A DNA stretch of 64,000 bases from a bacterium. GTDB lineage: Bacteria > Zhuqueibacterota > QNDG01 > JAGLOF01. This document shows, one piece after another, positions 8,853-16,363 of this stretch. A program made the position numbers and the translations under genes. Each line of letters opens with the position of its first letter. Positions within the stretch are counted from its first letter, which is position 1. Below the pieces are notes generated by a model. The model saw only the letters and a program-made list of their open reading frames with translations. It was not told where the DNA came from and searched no databases. The DNA is taken from assembly GCA_023139105.1 (NCBI GenBank), contig JAGLOF010000064.1:1-64000 (forward strand), written 5' to 3'.

Positions 8853-9722
8853 ATGGAAATAATTGTAGTAAAAGCTTATGCCAAGATTAATCTTGGATTG
8901 CTGCTCCTTGACCGTCGGAAAGACGGATATACAGATATAGCTACTGTTTTTCAGGAGATCAGTCTCTACGATCAACTCGTTATCAGAAAGACAACGGGTG
9001 AATTATCTTTGACATCAAATAATAGTGAAATACCGACAGGGCCTGAAAATCTGGTCTTTAAAGCTTTGGAGCAATTCAGAAACGAGACAGGTATCAAGGG
9101 TGGTGTGGCTGTTCATATTGAGAAAAGTATACCCAGTGGTGGTGGACTTGGTGGGGGCAGCAGTGATGCTGCATCTGCTCTGAAAGCATACGATAAGTTA
9201 TTTGATACACATTTGCCAGTTGATTTGATGCACGGACTGGCTTTGAATATTGGTAGTGATGTTCCTTTTTTTATAAATGGTGGTGCGGCAATGGGAGAGG
9301 GGCGTGGTGAGATTTTGACTCCTTTGAGCTTGCCGAATAATTATTTTTTAGTGCTTGTTTTACCTGGAATTCATGTGTCGACTGCGTGGGCCTATAAAGC
9401 TGCTAAAATTACCTTGACAAAAAAAGAAAAAATAACTACATTTAGGGCGCTTTTTCGAGACTTTAGTCCCGAAATGCTTAAAGACCGGCTTCATAATGAA
9501 ATGGAAACAGCAGTCTTTGAGAGATATCCATTGCTGGATCGATTAAAGACCACACTCTATGAAGCAGGTGCAGTATATGCCGGTATGTCCGGCAGCGGAT
9601 CAACATTGTACGGCCTTTATACTGATAATGATGTTGCCAACGATGCGGCAAGAAATATAGAGACCGTGAATGCTGTTGATGTCAGAGTCTGTCAGCCAGT
9701 CTCCAGGGTTGATACAAAGTAG
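8853..9722 (+). CDS. ispE: 4-diphosphocytidyl-2-C-methyl-D-erythritol kinase
   Basis: A 289-residue GHMP kinase of the non-mevalonate isoprenoid pathway, which phosphorylates CDP-methylerythritol at O2. The ATP-binding glycine-rich motif PSGGGLGGGSSDAA lies at about 94-107. AKINL with Lys11 and IGSDVPFF with Asp136 give the catalytic pair, and GMSGSGST is the C-terminal motif. The frame opens at an ATG at 8820, but the ATG at 8853 has GGAAAG five bases upstream and matches the family N-terminus (VKAYAKINL). tRNA-Gln and prs follow, an arrangement found in many bacteria. Confidence 0.95.
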   Translation: MEIIVVKAYAKINLGLLLLDRRKDGYTDIATVFQEISLYDQLVIRKTTGELSLTSNNSEIPTGPENLVFKALEQFRNETGIKGGVAVHIEKSIPSGGGLGGGSSDAASALKAYDKLFDTHLPVDLMHGLALNIGSDVPFFINGGAAMGEGRGEILTPLSLPNNYFLVLVLPGIHVSTAWAYKAAKITLTKKEKITTFRALFRDFSPEMLKDRLHNEMETAVFERYPLLDRLKTTLYEAGAVYAGMSGSGSTLYGLYTDNDVANDAARNIETVNAVDVRVCQPVSRVDTK

Positions 9723-9742
9723 AAAGTAATACTGTTTTAAAT

Positions 9743-9815
9743 TGGGGTGTCGTCAAGTGGCCAAGACACAGGGTTTTGATCCCTGCATTCCTAGGTTCGA
9801 GTCCTAGCACCCCAG
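9743..9815 (+). tRNA. tRNA-Gln (anticodon TTG)
   Basis: The acceptor stem pairs TGGGGTG (9743-9749) with CACCCCA (9808-9814). The anticodon stem pairs CAGGG (9769-9773) with CCCTG (9781-9785) around the loop TTTTGAT, giving anticodon TTG at 9776-9778. The T-arm CTAGG-TTCGAGT-CCTAG is perfect. The 3' CCA is not encoded. It lies between ispE and prs and is probably processed from the same transcript. Confidence 0.95.
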
Positions 9816-9821
9816 CAAAGT

Positions 9822-9839
9822 TGCCGACATGTGTCGGCA
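9822..9839 (+). other. Short GC-rich hairpin after tRNA-Gln
   Basis: TGCCGACA (9822-9829) and TGTCGGCA (9832-9839) form a near-perfect inverted repeat six bases past the tRNA. It may help 3' processing. No T-tract follows. Confidence 0.45.
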
Positions 9840-9855
9840 GTAGACGACCGGTATT

Positions 9856-9903
9856 CCCGTAACTTTAAGGATCCGTGTTGATCCGTAAGTTTCGGGACTT
9901 TTT
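9856..9903 (+). terminator. Long stem-loop with T-tract between tRNA-Gln and prs
   Basis: CCCGTAACTT (9856-9865) pairs with AAGTTTCGGG (9887-9896) with one mismatch. Inside it GGATC (9869-9873) pairs with GATCC (9880-9884). A run of six T follows at 9899. It looks like an intrinsic terminator, yet prs starts only 43 bases later with no clear promoter between, so it may attenuate readthrough into prs. Confidence 0.6.
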
Positions 9904-9945
9904 CATGGAGTTCTTGCTGATGTTTTTAGATAAGGTTCATATTTA

Positions 9946-10866
9946 ATGAAAATTTTCAGCGGACTTGCTAATCGGCCGTTGGCCATGGATATAGCCGATT
10001 ATCTCAATATACCATTGGGTGAATCTGAGATAATCCGTTTCAATGATGGTGAAATCAAGGTTAAGTATAATGAAAATATCCGCGGTATGGATCTTTTTAT
10101 CATACAGCCTACATTTCCACCAGCTGATCATTTGATGGAATTACTGCTCTTGATTGATGCTGCAAAACGTGCATCTGCCAAGCGTATTACAGCAGTTATC
10201 CCGTATTTTGGTTATGCACGTCAAGACAGGAAAGATCAACCGCGAGTTGCACTGTCTGCAAAGCTCGTGGCAAATTTAATTACAACTGCGGGTGCGGACC
10301 GTGTCTTGACTATGGATTTACATTCGGCCTCGATCCAGGGTTTTTTTGATATCCCTGTTGACCATCTCTATGCTTCAACTATCTTTGTTGATCATTTAAA
10401 AAAGATAAAGCTGGGGAATCCGATGGTTGTAGCACCTGATATAGGTTCATCCAAACGTGCAGGGGCCTATGCAAAACGTATGGGCTGTGAACTGGCATTG
10501 GTCGATAAGAAACGTTCGGAGGCCGGTAAGATTGATCAAGTTACCTTGATCGGTGATGTCATGGGCACCGATGTTATTATTGTTGATGATATAGTGGATA
10601 CGGCCGGGACTATGTGTAAAGGTGCGGCATTACTGAAATCTGAGGGAGCATCACAGATAGTAGCTGCCTGTACGCATCCTCTGCTCTCCGGGCCGGCCAT
10701 TGAAAATTTGAAAGCATCGTGTATCTCTAAGATGCTGGTTACAGATACTATCCCGCTGCCGCCTGAAAAGAAGATAGACAAGATCCAGGTTATTTCTTCG
10801 GCCGGGCTGTTCGGAGAAGCAATTCGTCGTATTCATAATGAAGAATCGATAAGTTCGTTATTTTAA
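9946..10866 (+). CDS. prs: Ribose-phosphate pyrophosphokinase (PRPP synthase)
   Basis: A 306-residue class I PRPP synthase that makes phosphoribosyl pyrophosphate from ribose 5-phosphate and ATP for nucleotide, His and Trp synthesis. DRKDQPR lies at about 94-100, the metal-binding DLHS at 124-127, the flexible loop KKRSEAGK near 188-195, and the PRPP-binding loop DVIIVDDIVDTAGT at 209-222. Length is slightly below the usual 310-320. The start at 9946 has AAGG upstream, and the first residues match the family (MKIFSGLANR). It follows tRNA-Gln and a terminator-like hairpin. Confidence 0.96.
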   Translation: MKIFSGLANRPLAMDIADYLNIPLGESEIIRFNDGEIKVKYNENIRGMDLFIIQPTFPPADHLMELLLLIDAAKRASAKRITAVIPYFGYARQDRKDQPRVALSAKLVANLITTAGADRVLTMDLHSASIQGFFDIPVDHLYASTIFVDHLKKIKLGNPMVVAPDIGSSKRAGAYAKRMGCELALVDKKRSEAGKIDQVTLIGDVMGTDVIIVDDIVDTAGTMCKGAALLKSEGASQIVAACTHPLLSGPAIENLKASCISKMLVTDTIPLPPEKKIDKIQVISSAGLFGEAIRRIHNEESISSLF

Positions 10867-10900
10867 ATAGTGCTCATTTAATGTAAGCGAGGTTTGCTGC

Positions 10901-11536
10901 ATGTCAATCGCAGAGCTAAAAGTAGAATTAAGAGAAGAAACCGGTAAGCAGAATGCTAAAGCTATTCGTCGCGAAGGCCGGATTCCAGGCATCTATTATA
11001 TACATGGTGCCGATCCAGTAAATGTCTCTTTCGATAAGATTGAGATGAATCGTCTCCTGCTCAACGAATTCAACGTGTTGAATGTAATCGTTGGCAAGGG
11101 TAAAGAGTGGACAAGTGTAATTCGTGAAATTCAGCGTGACCCTGTTACCGATATGATTATTCATGTCGATTTTATGGGTATCAAACTGGATCAGAAGGTA
11201 ACACTATCCATTCCGATCTTTCTTAAAGGATCAGCCATTGGTGTACGTGAGGGTGGTGTACTCGAACAATTAATGCGTGAAGTGGAAGTTGAAGGCCTGC
11301 CGCTGGATATTCCCGAGCACATTGAGATCGATGTCTCCTTGCTTGATATTGGTGACACTATCATGCTTTCAACTCTTGAAGCCGGTGATTATGAATTTAA
11401 GACAGATTTGAAGCAGCCAATTGCCCATGTACAGATCTCCAGAGCCTCTGTCAGTGTTGGTCTTGAAGGCGAAGAGGGTGAAGAGGGCGAAGAGGGTGAA
11501 GAGGGCGAAGAAGAGGCCGGCGAAGCTCAAGAGTGA
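10901..11536 (+). CDS. rplY: Ribosomal protein L25 (Ctc/TL5 form)
   Basis: A 211-residue long-form L25 that binds 5S rRNA. The N-terminal L25 domain (about 1-95) contains REGRIPGIYYIHG, and the C-terminal TL5-like beta domain (about 100-185) contains VREGGVLEQLMREVEVEGLP. The last 25 residues are almost pure Glu-Gly repeats (EGEEGEEGEE), encoded by a short tandem DNA repeat. Acidic tails are common in the family, but this regular one may vary in length by slippage. Its TGA stop overlaps the GTG start of pth. Confidence 0.95.
   Translation: MSIAELKVELREETGKQNAKAIRREGRIPGIYYIHGADPVNVSFDKIEMNRLLLNEFNVLNVIVGKGKEWTSVIREIQRDPVTDMIIHVDFMGIKLDQKVTLSIPIFLKGSAIGVREGGVLEQLMREVEVEGLPLDIPEHIEIDVSLLDIGDTIMLSTLEAGDYEFKTDLKQPIAHVQISRASVSVGLEGEEGEEGEEGEEGEEEAGEAQE
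11469..11513 (+). repeat. In-frame 9-bp-type repeat encoding the L25 acidic tail
   Basis: Copies of GAAGAGGGT or GAAGAGGGC follow one another and encode Glu-Glu-Gly. The unit is a multiple of three, so gain or loss of copies would keep rplY in frame. Confidence 0.75.
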
Positions 11537-12102
11537 CACTAGGGCCGCATCTATTGGTTGGCCTGGGGAATCCCGGCAGGCAGTATTTGCATACAAGGCA
11601 CAATCTTGGCTTCATGTTGCTTGATCTTCTGGCATTGCGTTATGCTATGAACTTCAAAGCCGCGCATCCATTATACTATGAATGCCGGCTTAGGATTCAT
11701 GGGCAGGATTTGATTATGATCAAACCCATGTCCTATATGAATCGAAGTGGAGTGGCAACAGCTTTGGCACTTTCTCATTTTCAAGGGAGTATTGACAATA
11801 TGTTGATTTCCTTTGATGATCTTGCCATTCCTTTGGGGCGTCTCAGGCTTAGAGGTAGAGGGAGTGATGGTGGGCATAATGGGCTGGCTTCAATCCAGTC
11901 ATTATTGAATACATCGTCAATATCCAGACTGCGTCTTGGTATGGGGCCTGCAACAGCAGATGTAACTGATTTTGTTCTGTCTCCCTTTGGAGATTCAGAA
12001 CTGGAAGTAGTTACGTCTATGCTGGAAAAAAGTGCCGATGCCGTTGAATTGTGGCTCGAACATGGCCTTGTTGAGGCTATGAATCGATATAATAAAGTTT
12101 AA
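11533..12102 (+). CDS. pth: Peptidyl-tRNA hydrolase
   Basis: A 189-residue enzyme that releases peptides from prematurely dropped peptidyl-tRNA. LLVGLGNPGRQY near the N-terminus contains the conserved Asn13, and TRHNLGF contains catalytic His23. KPMSYMNRSG and the GSDGGHNGL segment are the other family motifs. The start is a GTG inside the GTGA overlap with rplY, giving translational coupling. The prs-rplY-pth order is a widely conserved arrangement. Confidence 0.95.
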   Translation: MTLGPHLLVGLGNPGRQYLHTRHNLGFMLLDLLALRYAMNFKAAHPLYYECRLRIHGQDLIMIKPMSYMNRSGVATALALSHFQGSIDNMLISFDDLAIPLGRLRLRGRGSDGGHNGLASIQSLLNTSSISRLRLGMGPATADVTDFVLSPFGDSELEVVTSMLEKSADAVELWLEHGLVEAMNRYNKV

Positions 12103-12159
12103 TGAACCCTGTTCGTTCTTAACGGAACGGACCCAATGACCGAAGGGAGGTGACGCTTG

Positions 12160-12630
12160 TTGCGAAACTACGAGACCACCTTTATTGTTGATGCCCATCT
12201 ACCGGGCGATGAAATCGAAAAGGCCGTTGAGAAATATAGTCAGTTTGTCGAGAAAAATGGCGGCAAGGTGATCACTATTGATCGATGGGGCAAGCGCAGA
12301 CTGGCTTATGAAATTGCAAAAAAGCAGTATGGCTATTACATCTGTATGCGTTTTGATGCAGAAGGTGAATTTGTCAAGACTTTTGAGCGTGAATTTAAGC
12401 TGGATGAGCAAATTCTCCGTTATTTAACTACAATTGTTCCCAAACTTGTTCTCAAAGAAGAAGCCAGAGTCGCTGCTTTAGAAAAAGATTCTGAAGCAGC
12501 AGATACCTTGGATGAAGAAGCTGAGCCTGCAAAAGCAGATTCTACTTTAGAAGAAGAGAAAAAGCCTGTGACGGAAACTGTGGAGAAGACGGAAGAAGAA
12601 GCTGCTGAGAAGACAGAGACAGAAGTCTAG
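12160..12630 (+). CDS. rpsF: Ribosomal protein S6
   Basis: A small-subunit protein with the S6 domain in about the first 95 residues (MRNYETTFIVD, then DRWGKRRLAYEI and YGYYI). A tail of roughly 60 residues is rich in Glu, Ala and Lys. Two adjacent TTG codons at 12157 and 12160 could both start. I chose 12160 because it gives the usual MRNYE start, with GGGAGGTGA correctly placed upstream. It opens the cluster rpsF-ssb-rpsR-rplI, common in bacteria. The tail may be unstructured and is longer than in E. coli S6 before modification. Confidence 0.94.
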   Translation: MRNYETTFIVDAHLPGDEIEKAVEKYSQFVEKNGGKVITIDRWGKRRLAYEIAKKQYGYYICMRFDAEGEFVKTFEREFKLDEQILRYLTTIVPKLVLKEEARVAALEKDSEAADTLDEEAEPAKADSTLEEEKKPVTETVEKTEEEAAEKTETEV

Positions 12631-12774
12631 GTTGGCCTATTCCATTTCAATTAAACAGGATGGATTGAGCACAATATCGTAGATTCTTGTTTTTGGAGAT
12701 ACTTATCTTATCAAGTGTCTACGGTCGCTCTGTGAGAAAAAGTCAGCTGCTTTTTATCAGGAGGTTGAGTTTTT

Positions 12775-13308
12775 ATGCATGATTTACGGATGCCGGATAT
12801 TAATACTATATTGATTGCGGGCAATTTGACAAGAGATCCGGCTTTTAGAAAGACTACAAACGGCACTCCGGTTACAAATTTCTGGATTGCTTCTAATCGT
12901 CGATTTCGTGATAATACCGGGCAGTGGCGTGAAAATGTTTGTTATGTAGGTATTGTTGCCTGGTATAAGTTAGCCGAAAATTGTGCAAATAATTTGAAAA
13001 AAGGAAGTGCCGTTATTATCGAAGGCGAGTTGCAGAGTCGTAGTCTTAAAGCTGATGACGGAAGAAATCGTAATATTGTTGAAATCAAAGCACGTCGTGT
13101 ACAGTTTCTGAATCGTCGTGAAATTACTTCGGAACAGAATGAAGACGAATATAATCTTAACGATGAAGATACTGATTTTTTCAGTATGAATTCTGATGAT
13201 ACGACTGAAGTTGATAGTGTGATTTCCGATGCCGAACATAAGGATGAGCACTCTGAGAATATGCACAAAGGTCGTTTTGATTTCGGTTTAAAAGGTTTTA
13301 AATTATAG
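12775..13308 (+). CDS. ssb: Single-stranded DNA-binding protein
   Basis: A 177-residue SSB with an N-terminal OB fold (about 8-112; ILIAGNLTRDPAFRKTTNGT, NVCYVGIVAWYK, KGSAVIIEGELQSR). The linker is rich in Asp, Glu and Asn. The C-terminus ends GRFDFGLKGFKL and lacks the usual acidic DDDIPF-type tip through which SSB recruits repair and replication proteins. The gene sits between rpsF and rpsR, the standard place for the main chromosomal ssb. AGGAGG lies 10 bases before the ATG. Confidence 0.93.
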   Translation: MHDLRMPDINTILIAGNLTRDPAFRKTTNGTPVTNFWIASNRRFRDNTGQWRENVCYVGIVAWYKLAENCANNLKKGSAVIIEGELQSRSLKADDGRNRNIVEIKARRVQFLNRREITSEQNEDEYNLNDEDTDFFSMNSDDTTEVDSVISDAEHKDEHSENMHKGRFDFGLKGFKL

Positions 13309-13333
13309 ATATTTTTGAGATAAGGAGGGTATT

Positions 13334-13561
13334 TTGCTTAAACCACGAAGGAAACGAATATGCCGTTTCTGCGAGAATCAAGTGGTTCAAATCGATTATA
13401 AAGATCCGAAGAAATTAACTAAATTTACTACAGATGTGGGTAAAATCATTCCCCGGCGTACATCCGGAACTTGTGCCAGGCACCAGCGTCAGTTGGTTCA
13501 GGCCATTAAGCGGTCACGCCATTTGGCTTTGATTCCCTACGTTTCCGATATCCCCCGATAG
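13334..13561 (+). CDS. rpsR: Ribosomal protein S18
   Basis: A 75-residue basic S18 with CRFC near the N-terminus and [12 protein letters not shown] in the middle. The Cys residues suggest the zinc-binding (C+) form of S18. It starts at TTG, with TAAGGAGG well placed upstream. It partners with S6, encoded two genes earlier, in the 30S platform. [10 protein letters not shown] is the conserved C-terminal segment. Confidence 0.95.
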   Translation: MLKPRRKRICRFCENQVVQIDYKDPKKLTKFTTDVGKIIPRRTSGTCARHQRQLVQAIKRSRHLALIPYVSDIPR

Positions 13562-13583
13562 TGATGATGAGGATGAGGTTACT

Positions 13584-14027
13584 ATGAAAATCATTTTGCG
13601 TCAAGATTTCGACTCTCTGGGGAAGACCGGAGATGTCGTTACCGTTAAAAACGGCTATGCCCGGAATTATTTGATTCCTCAGGGCGTGGCCAATCTGGCG
13701 ACACGAAAAAATATGCAACTTCTTGAAGAAGAACTTAAAATTCGTGAGCGTCAACTTGGGAAAGATCGTGTTACAGCAGAAAGTCTGGCTGAGGAACTTT
13801 CCAAAGTATCTCTTACTGCTCCAGTTGCAGTCGGTGAAGAAGAGAAAATATTCGGTTCAGTTACATCACAAGATATTGCCGGTCTCCTAAAGGAGAAGGG
13901 CTATGATATCGATAAGAAAAAAATACAACTTACAGAGCCCATCAAGGCCCTGGGTATCTATACTGTAGATATTAAATTGCATACTGAAGTAATAGCTAAT
14001 GTGCGTATTTGGGTTGTAAAAGAATAG
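13584..14027 (+). CDS. rplI: Ribosomal protein L9
   Basis: A 147-residue L9 with the conserved N-terminal rRNA-binding domain (VKNGYARNYLIPQGVA at about 21-36), a long connecting helix and a C-terminal domain beginning near GSVTSQDIA. It is the last ribosomal gene of the rpsF-ssb-rpsR-rplI cluster and starts 22 bases after rpsR. Length and domain layout are normal. Confidence 0.95.
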   Translation: MKIILRQDFDSLGKTGDVVTVKNGYARNYLIPQGVANLATRKNMQLLEEELKIRERQLGKDRVTAESLAEELSKVSLTAPVAVGEEEKIFGSVTSQDIAGLLKEKGYDIDKKKIQLTEPIKALGIYTVDIKLHTEVIANVRIWVVKE

Positions 14028-14080
14028 TTCAATTTTTACAGGTTATCATTAAAGATGGGCATTAATTGTGGAGGCAGTTC

Positions 14081-14272
14081 ATGGAGAATCAGTTGCCTGA
14101 ATGCCAGAGATGTAACATTGGTGTACTAATGCCCCTGTCCGATTATGGACGGGAAGGCGCAGCCATAAGGTATAAGGCGTGGGTCTGCTCCAATCCGGAT
14201 TGTGGATTTAATATTCGTATTGATAATGGTGAGATCAGTTTTGGTCGAACCGTGGCACAATCCAATAAGTAA
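14081..14272 (+). CDS. Small zinc-ribbon protein, function unknown
   Basis: A 63-residue protein with two Cys pairs, CQRC near residue 10 and CSNPDC near 40, spaced as in a zinc ribbon. It reads as a folded single domain. I do not recognise a named family. I chose the ATG at 14081 because GGAGG lies six bases upstream, rather than the TTG 15 bases earlier. It ends the ribosomal cluster and is followed by a strong terminator, so it is probably cotranscribed with rplI. Confidence 0.75.
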   Translation: MENQLPECQRCNIGVLMPLSDYGREGAAIRYKAWVCSNPDCGFNIRIDNGEISFGRTVAQSNK

Positions 14273-14294
14273 GATCTACGGATACTGTTAGTTT

Positions 14295-14328
14295 AAAGGG
14301 GAAGAGAGAAAAATCTCTCTTCCCCTTT
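14295..14328 (+). terminator. Terminator of the rpsF-rplI cluster
   Basis: A perfect 14-bp stem (14295-14308 with 14315-14328; AAAGGGGAAGAGAG and its complement) surrounds a six-base loop. The T-rich tail is interrupted: TTT at the end of the stem, then a longer T run after 14340. Confidence 0.8.
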
Positions 14329-14439
14329 GTCTATTAAATTTTTTTTCATATATTGTACATTATACAGCTTAATACATGTGGATGTTGAGGGAAGTGCTTC
14401 TTTAATCAGGCTATTGTATTTATTAAAAGGCTGCATCCT

Positions 14440-15363
14440 ATGAAGACACATCGAAAATTGCTTAAAAACTATCAAGTCAAGTTTCTAGCCCTTGTTTGTG
14501 CACTTTTTCTTTGGCTGTTTGTTGTTACAGCAAATGAGTTCTATCAAACAATTGAAGTTCCCTTAACAGTTCGTAATTTACCTGAAGGCAATGTCATTGT
14601 TGATCCAATCCCTGAAGTTGTGGAAGTTTTACTTCGTGGTGGAGGACGTGATTTATTAAATTTGTCCGCCAGGGATAAAGAATTTGTTCTTGATCTTGCC
14701 AATGAGTATAGCCAAAAGACATTTCATCTGGATTTTTCAATGCTTCGTGGTATTCCGGTCGATATGTCAGTACACCCGATACAAATTTTGGGAACAGATA
14801 CGGTATTTGTGAATACGGACAAGTGTATACGGCGTAGATTACCTGTATCATCTCAATTGAAAATATCCATGCTTTCCGGATATACACAGGTAGGAGCCGT
14901 GCGATTTTTACCTGATTCGATCTGGGTTGAGGGGCCTGCAATAGTTTTGGATTCTTTGAAATTTGTACGAACGGTTCAACAGACATTTCAAAATCTGGTT
15001 AAAGACCTTTCACGCCCTGTAGGCTTGTTGAAAACGCAGTCAAATATTAAGTATGATTGTGCCAATGTAGATTTTTCAGTTGATGTGCAACGTATTGGTG
15101 AACGTATGTACACAGGTATTCCTTTACGTGTTATTCATATCCCACCACATATTAAAGATGTGCGTGTTGTCCCTTCCACTTTGTCATTAACACTGCATGC
15201 AGGTGTTGACTTGCTGGCTGGTTTAAATAAAAAAGATATTACTGCCACTATTGATTATGATAAATGGTGTTCGGGACAAAGTGTTAATGCATTTTTCACA
15301 TTACCCGAATGGATTATTTATTATAATGCCAAACCCAAAATATTTGAATTGATGATTGAATAA
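14440..15363 (+). CDS. YbbR-domain protein (CdaR-like)
   Basis: A 307-residue protein with one N-terminal membrane anchor (about 13-32, FLALVCALFLWLFVVTANE) followed by extracytoplasmic YbbR-like repeats (PLTVRNLPEGNVIVDPIPEVVEV and later segments). In Firmicutes the related CdaR regulates the c-di-AMP cyclase CdaA. No cyclase gene is in this window, but a PgpH-type c-di-AMP phosphodiesterase is encoded at 44018. In related genomes a YbbR gene often precedes tsaD, as here. Its stop codon TAA overlaps the tsaD ATG by one base. Confidence 0.82.
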   Translation: MKTHRKLLKNYQVKFLALVCALFLWLFVVTANEFYQTIEVPLTVRNLPEGNVIVDPIPEVVEVLLRGGGRDLLNLSARDKEFVLDLANEYSQKTFHLDFSMLRGIPVDMSVHPIQILGTDTVFVNTDKCIRRRLPVSSQLKISMLSGYTQVGAVRFLPDSIWVEGPAIVLDSLKFVRTVQQTFQNLVKDLSRPVGLLKTQSNIKYDCANVDFSVDVQRIGERMYTGIPLRVIHIPPHIKDVRVVPSTLSLTLHAGVDLLAGLNKKDITATIDYDKWCSGQSVNAFFTLPEWIIYYNAKPKIFELMIE

Positions 15364-16361
15364 TGATAGTACTTGGAATCGAAACATCGTGTGATGACAC
15401 CAGCGCAGCCGTATTTAACGGAAAAGATCTGTTATCCAATGTGATATCTTCACAGTTGATTCATAATAGATTTGGCGGCGTTGTACCGGAGCTTGCATCA
15501 CGAAGTCATATCCAAATGGTACTGCCCGTTGTGCGTCAGGCGATGTCTGAAGCAGGGGTAAAACAGAGTGATGTGGAAGGTATTGCAGTAACCTATGGTC
15601 CTGGTTTGGCCGGATCATTACTGGTTGGTCTCTCTGTTGCCAAAGGGCTGGCATTATCAATTGGCTGCCCGCTAATAGGTGTAAATCACCTTGAGGGGCA
15701 TATTTTTTCCAATCGATTGGTCTACCCTGATCTGAAACCGCCTTTTGTAACGCTATTGGTTTCCGGAGGACATACGCAGTTGATACATGTTCCCCGCTGG
15801 GGCACATACCATATAATGGGTCGAACAAGAGATGATGCAGCAGGCGAAGCTTTTGACAAGGTTGCCAAACTATTGGGTCTGGGTTATCCTGGAGGTCCTA
15901 AAATTGAGCAAGCGGCCAGAGCAGGTAATGAAAAATATACTCGATTCCCCCGTGCTTTTCTTGATAAAGATCGTTTTGATTTTTCATTCAGCGGATTAAA
16001 AACATCAGTAATGCTCCATGTGCGAAAAATGGAGCAGGCCGATGTTGAGAAGAATACTCCTAATATCTGTGCATCTTTTCAAAAAGCTGTTACCGATGTG
16101 TTGGTGAAGAAAACAATTTCAGCTGCACAAGCCGCTGGCGTTGACCAGATTACCATGGCCGGTGGTGTTGCAGTTAATGGTGCTCTTCAGGAGCAGATGC
16201 GCATTGAAGCCAGCTCCAGAAAGATGTCACTTTATGTACCAACTCCTTCTTTCTGTACAGATAACGGTGCAATGGTGGCCTGCGCAGGTCATTATTATCT
16301 CTCCGCGGGCCACAATAGTCCGTTATGTCTGGCACCTCAGCCTTCCTTGAATTTCAGTTGA
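15363..16361 (+). CDS. tsaD: tRNA N6-adenosine threonylcarbamoyltransferase
   Basis: This 332-residue TsaD (Gcp/Kae1) protein transfers the threonylcarbamoyl group to A37 of ANN-decoding tRNAs. It has the N-terminal GIETSCDDTS, the metal-binding HLEGH at 109-113, VSGGHTQL, DDAAGEAFDKVAKLLGL-type nucleotide-binding segment and TDNGAMVA near the C-terminus. Length is normal. It overlaps the YbbR gene by one base, and its stop is two bases before the next likely start, so the three genes probably form one transcript. Confidence 0.96.
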   Translation: MIVLGIETSCDDTSAAVFNGKDLLSNVISSQLIHNRFGGVVPELASRSHIQMVLPVVRQAMSEAGVKQSDVEGIAVTYGPGLAGSLLVGLSVAKGLALSIGCPLIGVNHLEGHIFSNRLVYPDLKPPFVTLLVSGGHTQLIHVPRWGTYHIMGRTRDDAAGEAFDKVAKLLGLGYPGGPKIEQAARAGNEKYTRFPRAFLDKDRFDFSFSGLKTSVMLHVRKMEQADVEKNTPNICASFQKAVTDVLVKKTISAAQAAGVDQITMAGGVAVNGALQEQMRIEASSRKMSLYVPTPSFCTDNGAMVACAGHYYLSAGHNSPLCLAPQPSLNFS

Positions 16362-16363
16362 TT

